Below are positions 28,058 through 37,144 of a stretch of 64,000 nucleotides of DNA, piece after piece. The translations under genes and the position numbers were made by a program. Under the pieces are notes generated by a model, which was not told the origin of the DNA, searched no databases, and saw only the letters and a program-made list of their open reading frames with translations. The DNA is from Halorubrum cibi. Lineage in GTDB: Archaea; Halobacteriota; Halobacteria; Halobacteriales; Haloferacaceae. The stretch covers positions 171,775-235,774 of the forward strand of contig NZ_FXTD01000006.1 of assembly GCF_900182635.1 (NCBI RefSeq). Direction: 5' to 3'. Every line of letters starts with the position of its first letter. Position 1 is the first letter of the stretch.

Positions 28058-29035
28058 CTACCGGGCCGCGTCCCGCAGGTGCTCGCAGTCGCCGGCGTGG
28101 ACCCGTGCCCGGCCGTCGTCGGTCTCGACGACGAGCGCGCCGGGCGGCTCGACGTCGACCGCCCGCCCGGTGATCGCTTCGCCCACCGTCTCGACCCGGA
28201 CCCGCCGCCCGAGCGTGCTCGCTCGCTCGCGCCACGCCGGGAGGATCGCGTCGGGATCGGCTGCCAACTCGGCGTACCGCTCCAGCAGCCGGGCGAGGAA
28301 CCGGCCGCGGTCGACGTCCTCGCCGCGTTCGGCTCGCAGCGAGGTCGCACCCGCCGGCAGCGTCTCCGGGTCGAGGTTCGCGTTGACGCCGATACCGACG
28401 ACGAGCCAGGAGACGCGGTCCGCCTCGCCCTCCATCTCGGTGAGGATCCCGGCGAGCTTGCGGCCGCCGCGGCCGACGGAGTCGGCGCGACTCTCCCCGT
28501 CGCTCCCGCCCGCGTCGACCACGAGCACGTCGTTCGGCCACTTGATCGTCGCGTCCACGCCGACCTCCCGGGTGGCGTCGGCGACCGCGACCGCGGCCGC
28601 AAGAGTGAAAAGCGGCGCGCGAGCGGGGGTCACGTCGGGCCGGGTCAGAAGCGAGACCCACACGCCGCCGCTCGGCGCGACCCACTCGCGCTCCAGCCGC
28701 CCGCGACCGCCGGACTGTGCGTCCGCGACGACGGCCACGTCGACCCCGCCCTCGGCCGCCAGAGACCGCGCACGGTCGTTCGTCGAGGGGAGGCTGTCGT
28801 GGTACTCGATGGCGTACGGGGCGTCGAGCCCGAACTCGATGCCCGCCGCGCAGTAGGTGGGGTCCGCCGGCGCGACGTAGCCGTCTCCGGTCGATTCGAC
28901 CGCGAACCCCTCCTCGCGAAGCGCCTCCACCGCCTTCCAGACGGCCGCGCGGGAGACGCCGAGTTCGTCGGCGAGTGCCGGCCCCGAGACCGGTCCCGAC
29001 TCGAGCGCGGAGAGGAGCGCGCGACGCGTGTCCAT
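28058..29035 (-). CDS. birA: Biotin-[acetyl-CoA-carboxylase] ligase with N-terminal HTH (BirA)
   Basis: A 325-aa bifunctional-type BirA. The N-terminal winged helix (DTRRALLSALESGPVSG, then VSRAAVWKAVEALREEGF) precedes the ligase domain, which has the biotinyl-AMP loop GGRGRLEREW and KWPNDVLV. The HTH suggests that it also represses biotin or carboxylase genes, as in bacteria; no target gene is in the window. The start at 29035 is set by the HTH; the frame is open for 50 more codons upstream without conserved sequence. Confidence 0.93.
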   Translation of the reverse strand: MDTRRALLSALESGPVSGPALADELGVSRAAVWKAVEALREEGFAVESTGDGYVAPADPTYCAAGIEFGLDAPYAIEYHDSLPSTNDRARSLAAEGGVDVAVVADAQSGGRGRLEREWVAPSGGVWVSLLTRPDVTPARAPLFTLAAAVAVADATREVGVDATIKWPNDVLVVDAGGSDGESRADSVGRGGRKLAGILTEMEGEADRVSWLVVGIGVNANLDPETLPAGATSLRAERGEDVDRGRFLARLLERYAELAADPDAILPAWRERASTLGRRVRVETVGEAITGRAVDVEPPGALVVETDDGRARVHAGDCEHLRDAAR

Positions 29036-29183
29036 GTCGCCGAAGTGCGGTCGGCTCCGGAAAGCCGTTCCGGGTCGCGTCGAGTCGTCACCAAGCCGCC
29101 ACCGAGTCGTCACCGAGCCGCCACCGAGTCGTCGCCACGGGGACGACGAACCGCTTTTTTCCGGGGGGTCGCTATCGGATCGC

Positions 29184-30620
29184 ATGTACGGACTCGTCCT
29201 CGGCGGGACCGCCTCGGGCGTCGGGAAGACGGTCGCGTCGCTCGCCGTCTCCCGCGCGCTCGCCGACGCCGGCTACGACCCGGTCCCGGCGAAGGCCGGC
29301 CCGGACTACATCGACCCGAGCCACCACGCCGCCGCGCTCGGCCGCCCCTCCCGGACGCTCGACACGTGGATGCAGGGCGTCGAGGGCGTCCGGCGCAACC
29401 TCCGCCGGGCGAGGGCGGGCATGGAACGGAGCGCGCCCGCCGATCCCGACGCCGTCGCCGTCGTCGAGGGAATGATGGGGCTGTACGACGGCTCCGCGAC
29501 GTCGACGGCGGCGACCGCGACGGCTCTCGACGTCCCGATCGTCCTCGTCGTCGACGCGGGCACGGGGATGCAAAGCGTCGGCGCGACCGCGCTCGGGTTC
29601 CGCGAGTACGCGGCCCATGCCGACCTCCCCGGCCACGTTCGGGAGCACGTCGACGACCCCCGGATCGACGTGGTCGGCGTCATCGCTCAGAAGGCGCACA
29701 CGGGCCGTCACGCCGACGGGATCCGCGAGGCGCTTCCGGACGGGATCGACTGGTTGGGACACGTCCCGCCGACGGACGATCTGGAGATCCCCGACCGACA
29801 CCTCGGGTTGGAGATGGGCGACGAGACGCCGATCCCCGAGGCCGCGATCGCGGAGGCGGCGGAGACGATCGACGCGGGGGCGGTGGCGCGGGTCGCCGAG
29901 GCGGTCGCGCCGCCGAAATCGGCGGAGGAAGCCGCTCGCTCGGATCGCGAAACCGGCGACGACCGCCCGATCGTCGCGGTCGCCGCGGACGACGCGTTCC
30001 GGTTCGTCTACCCCGCCACCCGCGAGCGGCTCCGCGAGCTGGCGACCGTCGAGACGTTCGCGCCGGTCGCCGGAGACGACCTCCCCGACTGCGACGCGGT
30101 CTACCTCCCCGGCGGCTATCCCGAGAACCACGCCGCCGCGCTCTCGTCGTCGCCGGCGCTGTCGACGCTCGCCGACCGGGCTGCGGACGGCCTCCCGGTG
30201 CTCGGCGAGTGCGGCGGGCTGATGGCGCTGTCGGCGTCGCTGACGACGACCGACGGCGAGACCCACTCGATGGCCGGGATCCTCCCAGGCGGCGTCCGGA
30301 TGCACGACCGGTACCGCGCGCTCGACCACGTCGAACTCCGCGCGACGGGCGACGGCGTCACCGCGGCCGCGGGCGAGCGCCACCGCGGCCACGAGTTCCA
30401 CTACTCGAGTCACGCGTTCGGCGAGGGTGGCGACGCGATCGTCTCGCCCGACGCGGACGCCCGCTTCGCCTTTGAAGTCGAACGCGGCGAGGGGATCGAC
30501 GGCGACCGCGACGGGCTCGTCGCCCACCGAACCGTCGGGACCTACGCGCACCGCCACCCCGCGAGCGGGGCGTTCGACCGGCTCGTCGCGTCGGCCGCGG
30601 AGTACGCGAACGGGAGCTGA
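29184..30620 (+). CDS. cbiA: Cobyrinate a,c-diamide synthase
   Basis: A 478-aa glutamine-dependent amidase for cobalamin (B12) synthesis. The N-terminal ATPase domain begins GLVLGGTASGVGKTVASLA, with KAGPDYIDPSHH; the C-terminal class I glutamine amidotransferase domain shows LPGGYPENH and the nucleophile Cys in LGECGGLMAL. Acidic linker at about residues 245-265. The start at 29184 is fixed by the P-loop strand. Other cob/cbi genes are not in the window. Divergent from birA. Confidence 0.94.
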   Translation: MYGLVLGGTASGVGKTVASLAVSRALADAGYDPVPAKAGPDYIDPSHHAAALGRPSRTLDTWMQGVEGVRRNLRRARAGMERSAPADPDAVAVVEGMMGLYDGSATSTAATATALDVPIVLVVDAGTGMQSVGATALGFREYAAHADLPGHVREHVDDPRIDVVGVIAQKAHTGRHADGIREALPDGIDWLGHVPPTDDLEIPDRHLGLEMGDETPIPEAAIAEAAETIDAGAVARVAEAVAPPKSAEEAARSDRETGDDRPIVAVAADDAFRFVYPATRERLRELATVETFAPVAGDDLPDCDAVYLPGGYPENHAAALSSSPALSTLADRAADGLPVLGECGGLMALSASLTTTDGETHSMAGILPGGVRMHDRYRALDHVELRATGDGVTAAAGERHRGHEFHYSSHAFGEGGDAIVSPDADARFAFEVERGEGIDGDRDGLVAHRTVGTYAHRHPASGAFDRLVASAAEYANGS

Positions 30621-30713
30621 ACTGAACCGGGCTGAAACGAGGCGGACGAGGGGGCGAGGAAATAGGGCGGAGGTGGGGAGACAGAGCGGAGGTGGGGAGA
30701 CAGAGCGGAGGCG

Positions 30714-31463
30714 TCAGTACGCCGCGTCCCACCGCGCCGCTTTTCGGCGGTTCTCGCAGTCGAGACACTCCACGGCGTCCATCGTGTCGATCGCGACGTT
30801 CGTTCCCTCGCAGTTCCCGCAGAAGTAGCCGTACCGGCTCTCGTGGTCGGCGTCGGCGTACGCGACGTAGAAGGGTGCCTTCGAGCCGCGCTCGCCCTCG
30901 TCGAAGGCGACGTACACCGTCTCGCCGTCGGCCGTCTCGTAGATCCCCTCTCGAAGGCCCCCCTCGCGGCCGATCCGCTTGCGGTAGAGCCGCTCCTCGA
31001 ACGCCTCGCCGCCGATGTCGACGACGCGCTCGCCCGAGAGCTCGTACCCCTCGCGCTCGTAGAAGGCGGTGCCGGCCTCGTTGTCGACGAGGACCTTCCC
31101 CTCGATGCTGTCGACGTCGCGCTCGCGCAGTTCGGTCTCGACGCGCTCGAGCAGCGCCGATCCGATCCCCGACTCCCGATGGTCGGGATGGACGTGGAGC
31201 CAGTCGATCTCGCCGACGCGCTCGCGGCGGTCGACGACGTAGCTCTCCGCGAACGCGACGACCTCGCCGTCGACGACCGCGACCGGACAGACGGTGTCCG
31301 GGTCGACGACCTTCTCTCCCACGTCGTCGGCACCGTACCAGTTCTCGACGGCCTCAGCCAGCAGCGCCTCGTCTACGGCGTGGCCGTAGGATGCGGAAAG
31401 CGACGCTAGCGCTACCTCGCGGATCGATCCGACGTCGTCGGCGGTCGCGGCTCGAAGTTCCAT
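30714..31463 (-). CDS. GNAT acetyltransferase fused to a zinc-ribbon domain (DUF5816-like)
   Basis: A 249-aa fusion. Residues 1-165 are a GNAT domain with acetyl-CoA loop HRESGIGSALLERVE. Residues 175-249 form a second domain with a CxxC pair (YFCGNCEG) and a later pair (VECLDCENRR), a zinc ribbon. The start at 31463 (MELRAATADDVG) is preferred to the ATG at 31478. The ribbon may direct the acetyltransferase to a protein or nucleic acid partner; no substrate can be named. Confidence 0.82.
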   Translation of the reverse strand: MELRAATADDVGSIREVALASLSASYGHAVDEALLAEAVENWYGADDVGEKVVDPDTVCPVAVVDGEVVAFAESYVVDRRERVGEIDWLHVHPDHRESGIGSALLERVETELRERDVDSIEGKVLVDNEAGTAFYEREGYELSGERVVDIGGEAFEERLYRKRIGREGGLREGIYETADGETVYVAFDEGERGSKAPFYVAYADADHESRYGYFCGNCEGTNVAIDTMDAVECLDCENRRKAARWDAAY

Positions 31464-31554
31464 ACCGAACCACGTCACCGAGACTACAAAAAGTTCCGCG
31501 ACGGGATGACCCGTCGCATCGCCTCGTATCGCTTCCCGTTCTCTCGCGGCGTTC

Positions 31555-31830
31555 TCACGAGATGGAGTACGCGGCCGCGGCCATGAGGAGCATGGTCAAC
31601 GCGAGCGCGAGCCCCATCAGGTACGTCAGAGAGCGGTTCTCCCAGCGCAGGTGCTGGAAGTACGCGACGATGAGGACGGTCTTGACCACGGAGATGATCA
31701 TCGTCCCGGCGAACGCCTCCCAGTACGAGAAGCCGAAGAACTCGACTTCGAAGAGAACGAAGTTCAGGATCGCCGCGAACAGGAGCGCGAAGTATATCGC
31801 CGAGTACAGTTTGACGGAGTCGGACGACAT
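31555..31830 (-). CDS. Cytochrome c oxidase subunit IV-like membrane protein
   Basis: A 91-aa protein with three membrane helices, containing ISVVKTVLIVAYFQHLRWENR, the hallmark of prokaryotic heme-copper oxidase subunit IV (split here: ISVVKTVLIVAYF and QHLRWENR). Other oxidase subunits are not in this window, so it must act with a complex encoded elsewhere. It has its own promoter-sized gaps on each side. Confidence 0.8.
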   Translation of the reverse strand: MSSDSVKLYSAIYFALLFAAILNFVLFEVEFFGFSYWEAFAGTMIISVVKTVLIVAYFQHLRWENRSLTYLMGLALALTMLLMAAAAYSIS

Positions 31831-31950
31831 TTCTTAGCGTGACCTTCGTCCGCGTGCTTAAAGAAGTATCCATCCAGGGGACCGACATCGACCTCGACGC
31901 GGTGGTATCCGGTGACCGGGAGGCCGCGACGCCGGCGGCCCGAAACGCCT

Positions 31951-32514
31951 ATGCCCGCGACGCGCGGAACTGTCGTCGATCCATCGAGGGAGACCGTGGA
32001 CCCGCTCGAACCAGACGACGACCTGCTCGAATCGCTCTACGTGGTGAACAAGGTCGCGAAGCGACTCGCCGACGAGGCGACCGCCGCCTACGACCGCGGC
32101 GACGTCACCGAGAGCAACGTCGCCTCCGCGCGGAAGGACGCGCTGTACCGGACGAAGACGGAAGTGTTGAACCGGATCGTCGCCGGTGACCCCGCGGCCG
32201 TGACCGGGGAGTACCACGCGGTCCACGGCGACGTCTGGCTGCTCGTCACCGTGAACGGCTGGGAGTTTCACCAGCCGCCCCACGCGTTCGGGAGCGACCT
32301 CACCGACCGGATCGAGACCGCCAACTCGCTCGAGGAGCCGCGGGACGTGCCGTACGTCCGCGACGCCAGCGTCGAGCGGTCGGACCGCTCGCTCGAGGAG
32401 GCCCTCCGGGGACTCGCCGACCGCGGGGTCGACGCCAACGACCACCTCGCGCGGCCGACGATAAGCGGGGAGCACGACCGGCTCGTCGACGTGCGGTGGG
32501 CGTGTCTGCGGTAG
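31951..32514 (+). CDS. Conserved haloarchaeal protein, function unknown
   Basis: A 187-aa soluble protein when started at 31951 (MPATRGTVVDPS); a GTG at 31996 that gives VDPLEPDDDLLES is an alternative and there is an upstream ATG at 31912. It has a helical N-terminal part (LYVVNKVAKRLADEATAAYDR), then a beta-rich segment (VWLLVTVNGWEFHQPPH) and a charged C-terminus ending in DVRWACLR. No catalytic motif recognised. It is divergent from the oxidase subunit IV gene. Confidence 0.6.
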   Translation: MPATRGTVVDPSRETVDPLEPDDDLLESLYVVNKVAKRLADEATAAYDRGDVTESNVASARKDALYRTKTEVLNRIVAGDPAAVTGEYHAVHGDVWLLVTVNGWEFHQPPHAFGSDLTDRIETANSLEEPRDVPYVRDASVERSDRSLEEALRGLADRGVDANDHLARPTISGEHDRLVDVRWACLR

Positions 32515-32535
32515 GTTTCCGGGGAAAAACGCCGC

Positions 32536-33495
32536 CTACTCCGGAGTCGGCGCACCCGTCTCGAGCTCTGGAAGCCCGGCCTCGATCTCCTCGCGGCGGT
32601 CCTCCAACCAGTCGGGCAAGACGAGCCGCTCGCCGAGCGACGATCGCGGCTCGTCGACGTCGTAGCCCGGCTCGGCCGTCGCGAACTCGAAGAGCACGCC
32701 GCCGCGGGTGCGGGCGTACACCGACCGGAACCACTTGCGGTCGATCACCTCGCTCGGGCGAAGGCCGTGTTCCTGAAGCAGCCCCCGCCACGCCTCCTGT
32801 TCCTCGTCCGTGACGCGGTACGCGACGTGGTGGACGGTCCCCGCGCCGGGGGTCCCCTGCGGGGTCGCGGGGTCAGTCACCACGTCGACGACGAAGCCGC
32901 GATCGCCGGCGGCCTCGAACCGGCGGCGGTGGCCCGCCTCGTCGCCGTCGGTCTCCTCGTACCCCATCGTCTCCAGGAGGTCGATGGTGGCGTCGGCGTC
33001 GGCGAGCGAGAGTTCGACCGAGAAGAACCCGCGGATCGCGTGCTCGGCGGGAACCGGGCCTGCCGGTGGCTCTCCCGCCGGAGCGTCCTCGCGGCCGACG
33101 ACCTCGAGCGGGAGCCCGTCTGGGTCGGCGAAGGAGACGACCGAGTCGCCGAACCGCTCTCGCCTCTCGACGTCCACGCCGCGCTCCGCGAGCCGCTCGG
33201 CCCAGTAGTCGACCGACTCGGCCGGCACCGTGAACGACACCGTCGAGGCCTGTCCGGTGCCGACGCGGCCGGACCGGGCCCCGACGTACGGGAAGAACGT
33301 CATGCTCGTCCCCGGCGAGCCGGCGTCGTCGGCGTAGAACAGGTGGTAGACGCCCACGTCGTCCTGGTTGACGCTCCGCTTGACGAGCCGAAGTCCGAGC
33401 GTCTCGGTGTAGAAGGCGTGGTTGGCGTTCGGATCGCCGGCGATCGCGGTCACGTGGTGGATGCCGGGCGTCTCGAGGGGCTGCCGTTGGTTCAT
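32536..33495 (-). CDS. VOC-family (glyoxalase/extradiol dioxygenase-like) protein
   Basis: A 319-aa tandem VOC protein. Each half carries the fold's metal-ligand positions: the first begins GIHHVTAIAGDPNANHAFYTETLGLRLV and has ADPDGLPLEVVG, the second begins AIRGFFSVELSLADADATIDLLETMGY and contains GTVHHVAYR with FEFATAEPGYDVDEP near the end. (Segments quoted in parts in the family.) It matches the group annotated as ring-cleaving dioxygenase MhqO-like, often involved in quinone or thiol stress. The start at 33495 is set by MNQRQPLETPGIHHV. Convergent with the unknown gene at 31951, 21 bp apart. Confidence 0.85.
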   Translation of the reverse strand: MNQRQPLETPGIHHVTAIAGDPNANHAFYTETLGLRLVKRSVNQDDVGVYHLFYADDAGSPGTSMTFFPYVGARSGRVGTGQASTVSFTVPAESVDYWAERLAERGVDVERRERFGDSVVSFADPDGLPLEVVGREDAPAGEPPAGPVPAEHAIRGFFSVELSLADADATIDLLETMGYEETDGDEAGHRRRFEAAGDRGFVVDVVTDPATPQGTPGAGTVHHVAYRVTDEEQEAWRGLLQEHGLRPSEVIDRKWFRSVYARTRGGVLFEFATAEPGYDVDEPRSSLGERLVLPDWLEDRREEIEAGLPELETGAPTPE

Positions 33496-33604
33496 GCCCG
33501 ACACTACGTTCCGGTAGTACTTGTACACGCGCGGACGGGAGCGAAACCGGCTGACACCGGTGTTACCCGGACGATTCGAGCGGCCGTCGGTCGGCGGTTC
33601 TCGA

Positions 33605-34117
33605 CTACTCGACGATCTCGATCGCGCCGTGCATCCCGTTGGCCTGGTGTGGCGTACAGTAGTACAGTTGGATCCCGGCCTCCTCGAACGTCCGCTCGAA
33701 GGTCGTCCCCTCCTCGCCGATCGCGTCGCCGCTGTCGAAGGAGGCGTCGGAGCCCTCCGCGGAGGCGACGTTGTGTGCGCCGCCCTGGCCGGTCCACTCC
33801 CAGACGACCGTCGTGCCGGCGTCGATCCGGATCGCGGCGGGGTCGAACGCGAATCCGACCTCGCCGGCGCCCACGTCGACGACGACCTCGTCCTCGCCGG
33901 TGTAGTCGGCGATCGTCCCCTCGTACAGACGCGCCTCGTTCTCGGAGAGGTAGTCGTCGATCTCGCTCGGCACGTCGTCGGCGGGCTCGCCCGCGGAGCC
34001 GTCCCCGCCGCTCCCGCCGTCACCGCCGCCACCGCCCGAACAGCCCGCGAGCGCACCGGTGGTCAGAGCCGCGCCGGTTCCGACGACGTACCGCCGTCTG
34101 GACAGCTGTCGTGTCAT
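33605..34117 (-). CDS. Halocyanin-like blue copper protein
   Basis: A 170-aa membrane-anchored cupredoxin. The N-terminus has a Tat motif (SRRRYVVGTG) and a lipobox ending ALAGC, then a Gly/Asp linker. Copper ligands are visible as His in GGAHNVAS, then Cys, His and Met in YYCTPHQANGMHG. It should carry electrons on the outer face of the membrane. The start at 34117 keeps the Tat signal at the N-terminus; the frame is open further upstream without need. Confidence 0.92.
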   Translation of the reverse strand: MTRQLSRRRYVVGTGAALTTGALAGCSGGGGGDGGSGGDGSAGEPADDVPSEIDDYLSENEARLYEGTIADYTGEDEVVVDVGAGEVGFAFDPAAIRIDAGTTVVWEWTGQGGAHNVASAEGSDASFDSGDAIGEEGTTFERTFEEAGIQLYYCTPHQANGMHGAIEIVE

Positions 34118-34305
34118 CGACCGATCGTAGGGGTCGAGGACATACAAACCCCTTGGTACCTCCCATTTCGTGGGAACGCGTTTCCACCGAGCTATCACAT
34201 AAATACAACACACATTCTGCCCTTGAGATCCGACGACCTTCCCGCGGTCGCGGTCGCCGTGAACCGAAGCGGGTACTTAAGCGCCGTCGCCGTCTGAGCC
34301 GATCC

Positions 34306-34917
34306 ATGCGGGAGGACGAACTGGCGACGCGGGTCGTCGAGCACTACGAGGCCGTCCACGACGAGCCGGAGATTAGACTCGAGGAGCCGTACGACGCGGA
34401 GGGGCGTCGCGGGGTCGTCGACGTCCACGTCCGGCTCCGGACCCCCGAGACGGTCGACCACGCCATCGAGCTCAAGTCCGACGCCGCCGTGCGCCGTGCC
34501 ACCGGCGCGAACGAGGTCCTCAGACAGTATCGTCGGATGGAGCGGTACTTCCACGCCGACGAGACCCACCAGCTCCGCCCGAAGCTGGGGCGGTCGGGTC
34601 CGGGAGCGCGCTATCTCCTGTTTTTCGCGCCGACGCCGACCTGCGTTCATCACGTCGCGACCCACCGCACCCTGTACGGCTCCGTCGAACCGACCGGAAG
34701 CGTCGGCGACGTGCCGATCGCGCGGACCGTCGGCTTTCTCACCGGCCTCGACGGCGACCCGGCCGACCTGGGATATCTCTCGGTCAACGGCGAGGCGTCG
34801 TTCGGTTCGCCCGCGTTCTTCGCGTCGGTTCCCGGGGGATCGCGGCTCGCGGAGAGCCTCGAACGAGTCGACGACGACCTCGTGGCCTTCGGGGACGAAC
34901 GGAGCACCGACGACTGA
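34306..34917 (+). CDS. Haloarchaeal protein with possible PD-(D/E)xK-like core
   Basis: A 203-aa protein. Residues 30-70 contain VVDVHVRL followed after 10 residues by HAIELKSDAA, a D...ExK spacing like that of PD-(D/E)xK nucleases, with a following helix (GANEVLRQYRRMERYF). This is suggestive only. The rest has no recognised motif. TACTTAAG at about 34272-34279 provides a promoter about 30 bp before the ATG. Convergent with the acyl-CoA dehydrogenase. Confidence 0.6.
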   Translation: MREDELATRVVEHYEAVHDEPEIRLEEPYDAEGRRGVVDVHVRLRTPETVDHAIELKSDAAVRRATGANEVLRQYRRMERYFHADETHQLRPKLGRSGPGARYLLFFAPTPTCVHHVATHRTLYGSVEPTGSVGDVPIARTVGFLTGLDGDPADLGYLSVNGEASFGSPAFFASVPGGSRLAESLERVDDDLVAFGDERSTDD

Positions 34918-34944
34918 CGCCGCCGGCAGGGCGTCGGTCCGAGG

Positions 34945-36090
34945 TTAGAGACCGAGCTCCCGGCCGAGCACGACGTGTTGGATCTCGCTCGTCCCCTCAC
35001 CGATCTCCATCAGCTTCGCGTCGCGGTAGAACCGCTGGGGCGCGAAGTCGGTGGTGTAGCCATAGCCACCGAGCGTCTGGACCGCCTCCTCCGCCACCTC
35101 GCGGGCGGCCTCGCTGGCGTCGAGCTTCGCGAGCGCGGACGCCTTCGTGACGGGTTCGCCGGCGTCGTATCGCGTCGCCGCCTTGTGCGTCAACAGTCGT
35201 GCGCGCTCGATCTGGCGGTACATGTGGACGATCTTGTCCCGGATCGCGTCGAACTCCGCGATCGGTTTGCCGAACTGCTCGCGCTCGCCCGCGTACTCCT
35301 TGGCGGCCTCGTAGGCCCCCTGTGCGAGCCCCACGGAGAGCGCCGCGATGGATATCCGGCCGCCATCTAAGGTCGCCATCGTCTGTTCCCACCCCTCGCC
35401 CTCCTCGCCGAGCAGGCGGTCGGCCGGGAGCCGGAGGTCGTCGAACCGGATCTCGCAGGTGGGCGAGCAGTTCAGCCCCATCTTCTCCCAGACGGTCGTC
35501 ACCTCGAAGCCGTCGTCGTCGGGGTCGACGATGAACGTCGAGATGCCGTCGTAGCCGGCGTCGGGGTCGGTGACCGCCTTCACTAACACCGAGTTCGCGA
35601 CGCTCGCGTTCGTGATGAACTGTTTGGTCCCGTTCAGGACGTACTCGTCGGCGTCGGCGTCGTACTCGGCGGTCGTCTCCATGTTCGAGGCGTCCGAGCC
35701 GCTTTCCGGCTCCGTCAGCGCCCACGCGCCGATCCCGTCGCCCGTCGCGAGTGGACGGAGCCACTCCTCCTTCTGGGCCTCGGTGCCGAACGCCTCGATC
35801 GGCTTCGCGCCGAGGGAGGTGTGGGCCGCGTAGGAGAGCCCGATCCCACCGGAGACGCGGCCCAGCTCCTCGGTCACCAGCGCGTACGTGAGCTGGTCGC
35901 CGCCGAGTCCGCCGTACGCCTCGCTCACCGGGACCCCCATCACGTCGAGGTCGGCGAGCGACGCGAACACCTCCTCGGGAAACCGGTGCTCGTCCTCGAT
36001 CTCCTGGGCGATCGGGCGGATCTCGGAGTCACAGAACTCCCTGACGGTGTCCCTGATCATCCGATGTTCCGCGGACGGCTCGAACTCCAT
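34945..36090 (-). CDS. Acyl-CoA dehydrogenase
   Basis: A 381-aa FAD enzyme for the first step of beta-oxidation or branched-chain acyl-CoA breakdown. The family motifs ALTEPESGSDASNM and GLNCSPTCEIRFDDLRLP are present, along with QTLGGYGYTTDFAPQRFYRDAKL split near residue 340 and the C-terminal EGTSEIQHVVLGRELG. The start at 36090 (MEFEPSAEHRMIRDT) is canonical; the frame extends 15 codons upstream. Chain-length specificity cannot be read from sequence. Confidence 0.94.
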   Translation of the reverse strand: MEFEPSAEHRMIRDTVREFCDSEIRPIAQEIEDEHRFPEEVFASLADLDVMGVPVSEAYGGLGGDQLTYALVTEELGRVSGGIGLSYAAHTSLGAKPIEAFGTEAQKEEWLRPLATGDGIGAWALTEPESGSDASNMETTAEYDADADEYVLNGTKQFITNASVANSVLVKAVTDPDAGYDGISTFIVDPDDDGFEVTTVWEKMGLNCSPTCEIRFDDLRLPADRLLGEEGEGWEQTMATLDGGRISIAALSVGLAQGAYEAAKEYAGEREQFGKPIAEFDAIRDKIVHMYRQIERARLLTHKAATRYDAGEPVTKASALAKLDASEAAREVAEEAVQTLGGYGYTTDFAPQRFYRDAKLMEIGEGTSEIQHVVLGRELGL

Positions 36091-36152
36091 GACGGCAGAT
36101 TCTCCGGCCGCGAGCATAAACGACACGACGATCACGATCGATCGCCTTGGAT

Positions 36153-36208
36153 AGATCGCCTCGATCAGATCGCCTCGATCAGATCGCCTCGATCAGATCG
36201 CCTCGATT
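36153..36208 (+). repeat. 14-bp tandem repeat, four copies
   Basis: AGATCGCCTCGATC is repeated in perfect register at 36153, 36167, 36181 and (last base changed) 36195, in the gap between the acyl-CoA dehydrogenase start and the RIO-like kinase start. Each unit contains half-sites of GATC. It sits upstream of the kinase promoter (CTTTATC at about 36226). Confidence 0.9.
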
Positions 36209-36255
36209 CGGATCGCTCGCGATCCTTTATCAGTTGCGGGCGCGTGAGCCGGACT

Positions 36256-37092
36256 ATGGAGTTCCGCCGACTCGTCCGCGGGACGGTGAGCTGGCCCGAG
36301 CTGGAGCGGGTCGTTCGCGAGTTGGCGGACCGCTACGACCGCGAGGGCGTGCGCGTCGAGTTCCTCGACGCCGACAACTGGCTGTCGATCCCGTTCGTAC
36401 TCGACGACGACCTCTTCGTGAAGGTGATCACGAAACAGAACACGCTCGTCCACACGCTCTTCACCACCGGACGCAACCTCGGGGCCTTCTCGGCCGGCAC
36501 CGAGGGGTTCTTCGAGCGCCACGAGACGCCCTACGAGATGGCCCGTCACGAGCTCGAGGCCACTCGGAGGGTCCGCGAGATAGGCGTGAACGCGCCGGAG
36601 CCGATCGAGGCGTTCGAGGTGGACGGGTTCGGGGTCCTCGTGTTGGAGTACCTCCCCGAGTTCCGCACGCTCGACGAGGTCGACCACGAGCGGGAGCGCG
36701 AGCTCGCGCCGGAACTGTTCTCCACCCTACGGCGGATCCACGACGCCGGGCTCGCCCACGGCGACGTGCGCGCGGAGAACGTCCTCGTGCTCGACGGGGA
36801 GGTGTACGTGATCGACGCGACGAACGTGAGCGAGGACGGCCGGACGGACGCCCGCTCGTACGACCTCGCGAGCGCGCTCGCCGCGTTGGAACCGCTCATC
36901 GGCGCGACGGCGGCGATCGATGCGGCGCTCGCGAGCTACGACGTCGCGGAGCTGCTCGCGGCCCGGCAGTTCCTGGACTTCGTCGCGATCCGGCCGGACC
37001 ACGACTTCGACGCCGCCGAGCTCAAAGGCGAGATAGAAAAGCGCGCCAGCGCGGAGCCGGAGACCACCTCGGAGGCCGGGCGCTCGACGTAG
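36256..37092 (+). CDS. RIO-like atypical protein kinase
   Basis: A 278-aa kinase-fold protein. The catalytic loop is LAHGDVRAENVLV and the metal-binding Asp is in VYVIDATN, an order typical of RIO and related small-molecule kinases. A candidate nucleotide-binding Lys is in LFVKVITKQ near residue 58, but a clear P-loop is missing. The N-terminal 45 residues may form a winged-helix-like domain. The CTTTATC element lies about 28 bp before the ATG, suggesting leaderless translation. Substrate unknown. Confidence 0.75.
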   Translation: MEFRRLVRGTVSWPELERVVRELADRYDREGVRVEFLDADNWLSIPFVLDDDLFVKVITKQNTLVHTLFTTGRNLGAFSAGTEGFFERHETPYEMARHELEATRRVREIGVNAPEPIEAFEVDGFGVLVLEYLPEFRTLDEVDHERERELAPELFSTLRRIHDAGLAHGDVRAENVLVLDGEVYVIDATNVSEDGRTDARSYDLASALAALEPLIGATAAIDAALASYDVAELLAARQFLDFVAIRPDHDFDAAELKGEIEKRASAEPETTSEAGRST

Positions 37093-37144
37093 TCGGCGAT
37101 GGCGTCGACTCCCGGCGATCGCTCCTCGAGGGATCCTCCGACGA

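Noticed and set aside
28079..30475. 798-aa plus-strand ORF
   Set aside because: Covers birA antisense and cbiA out of frame; no domain.
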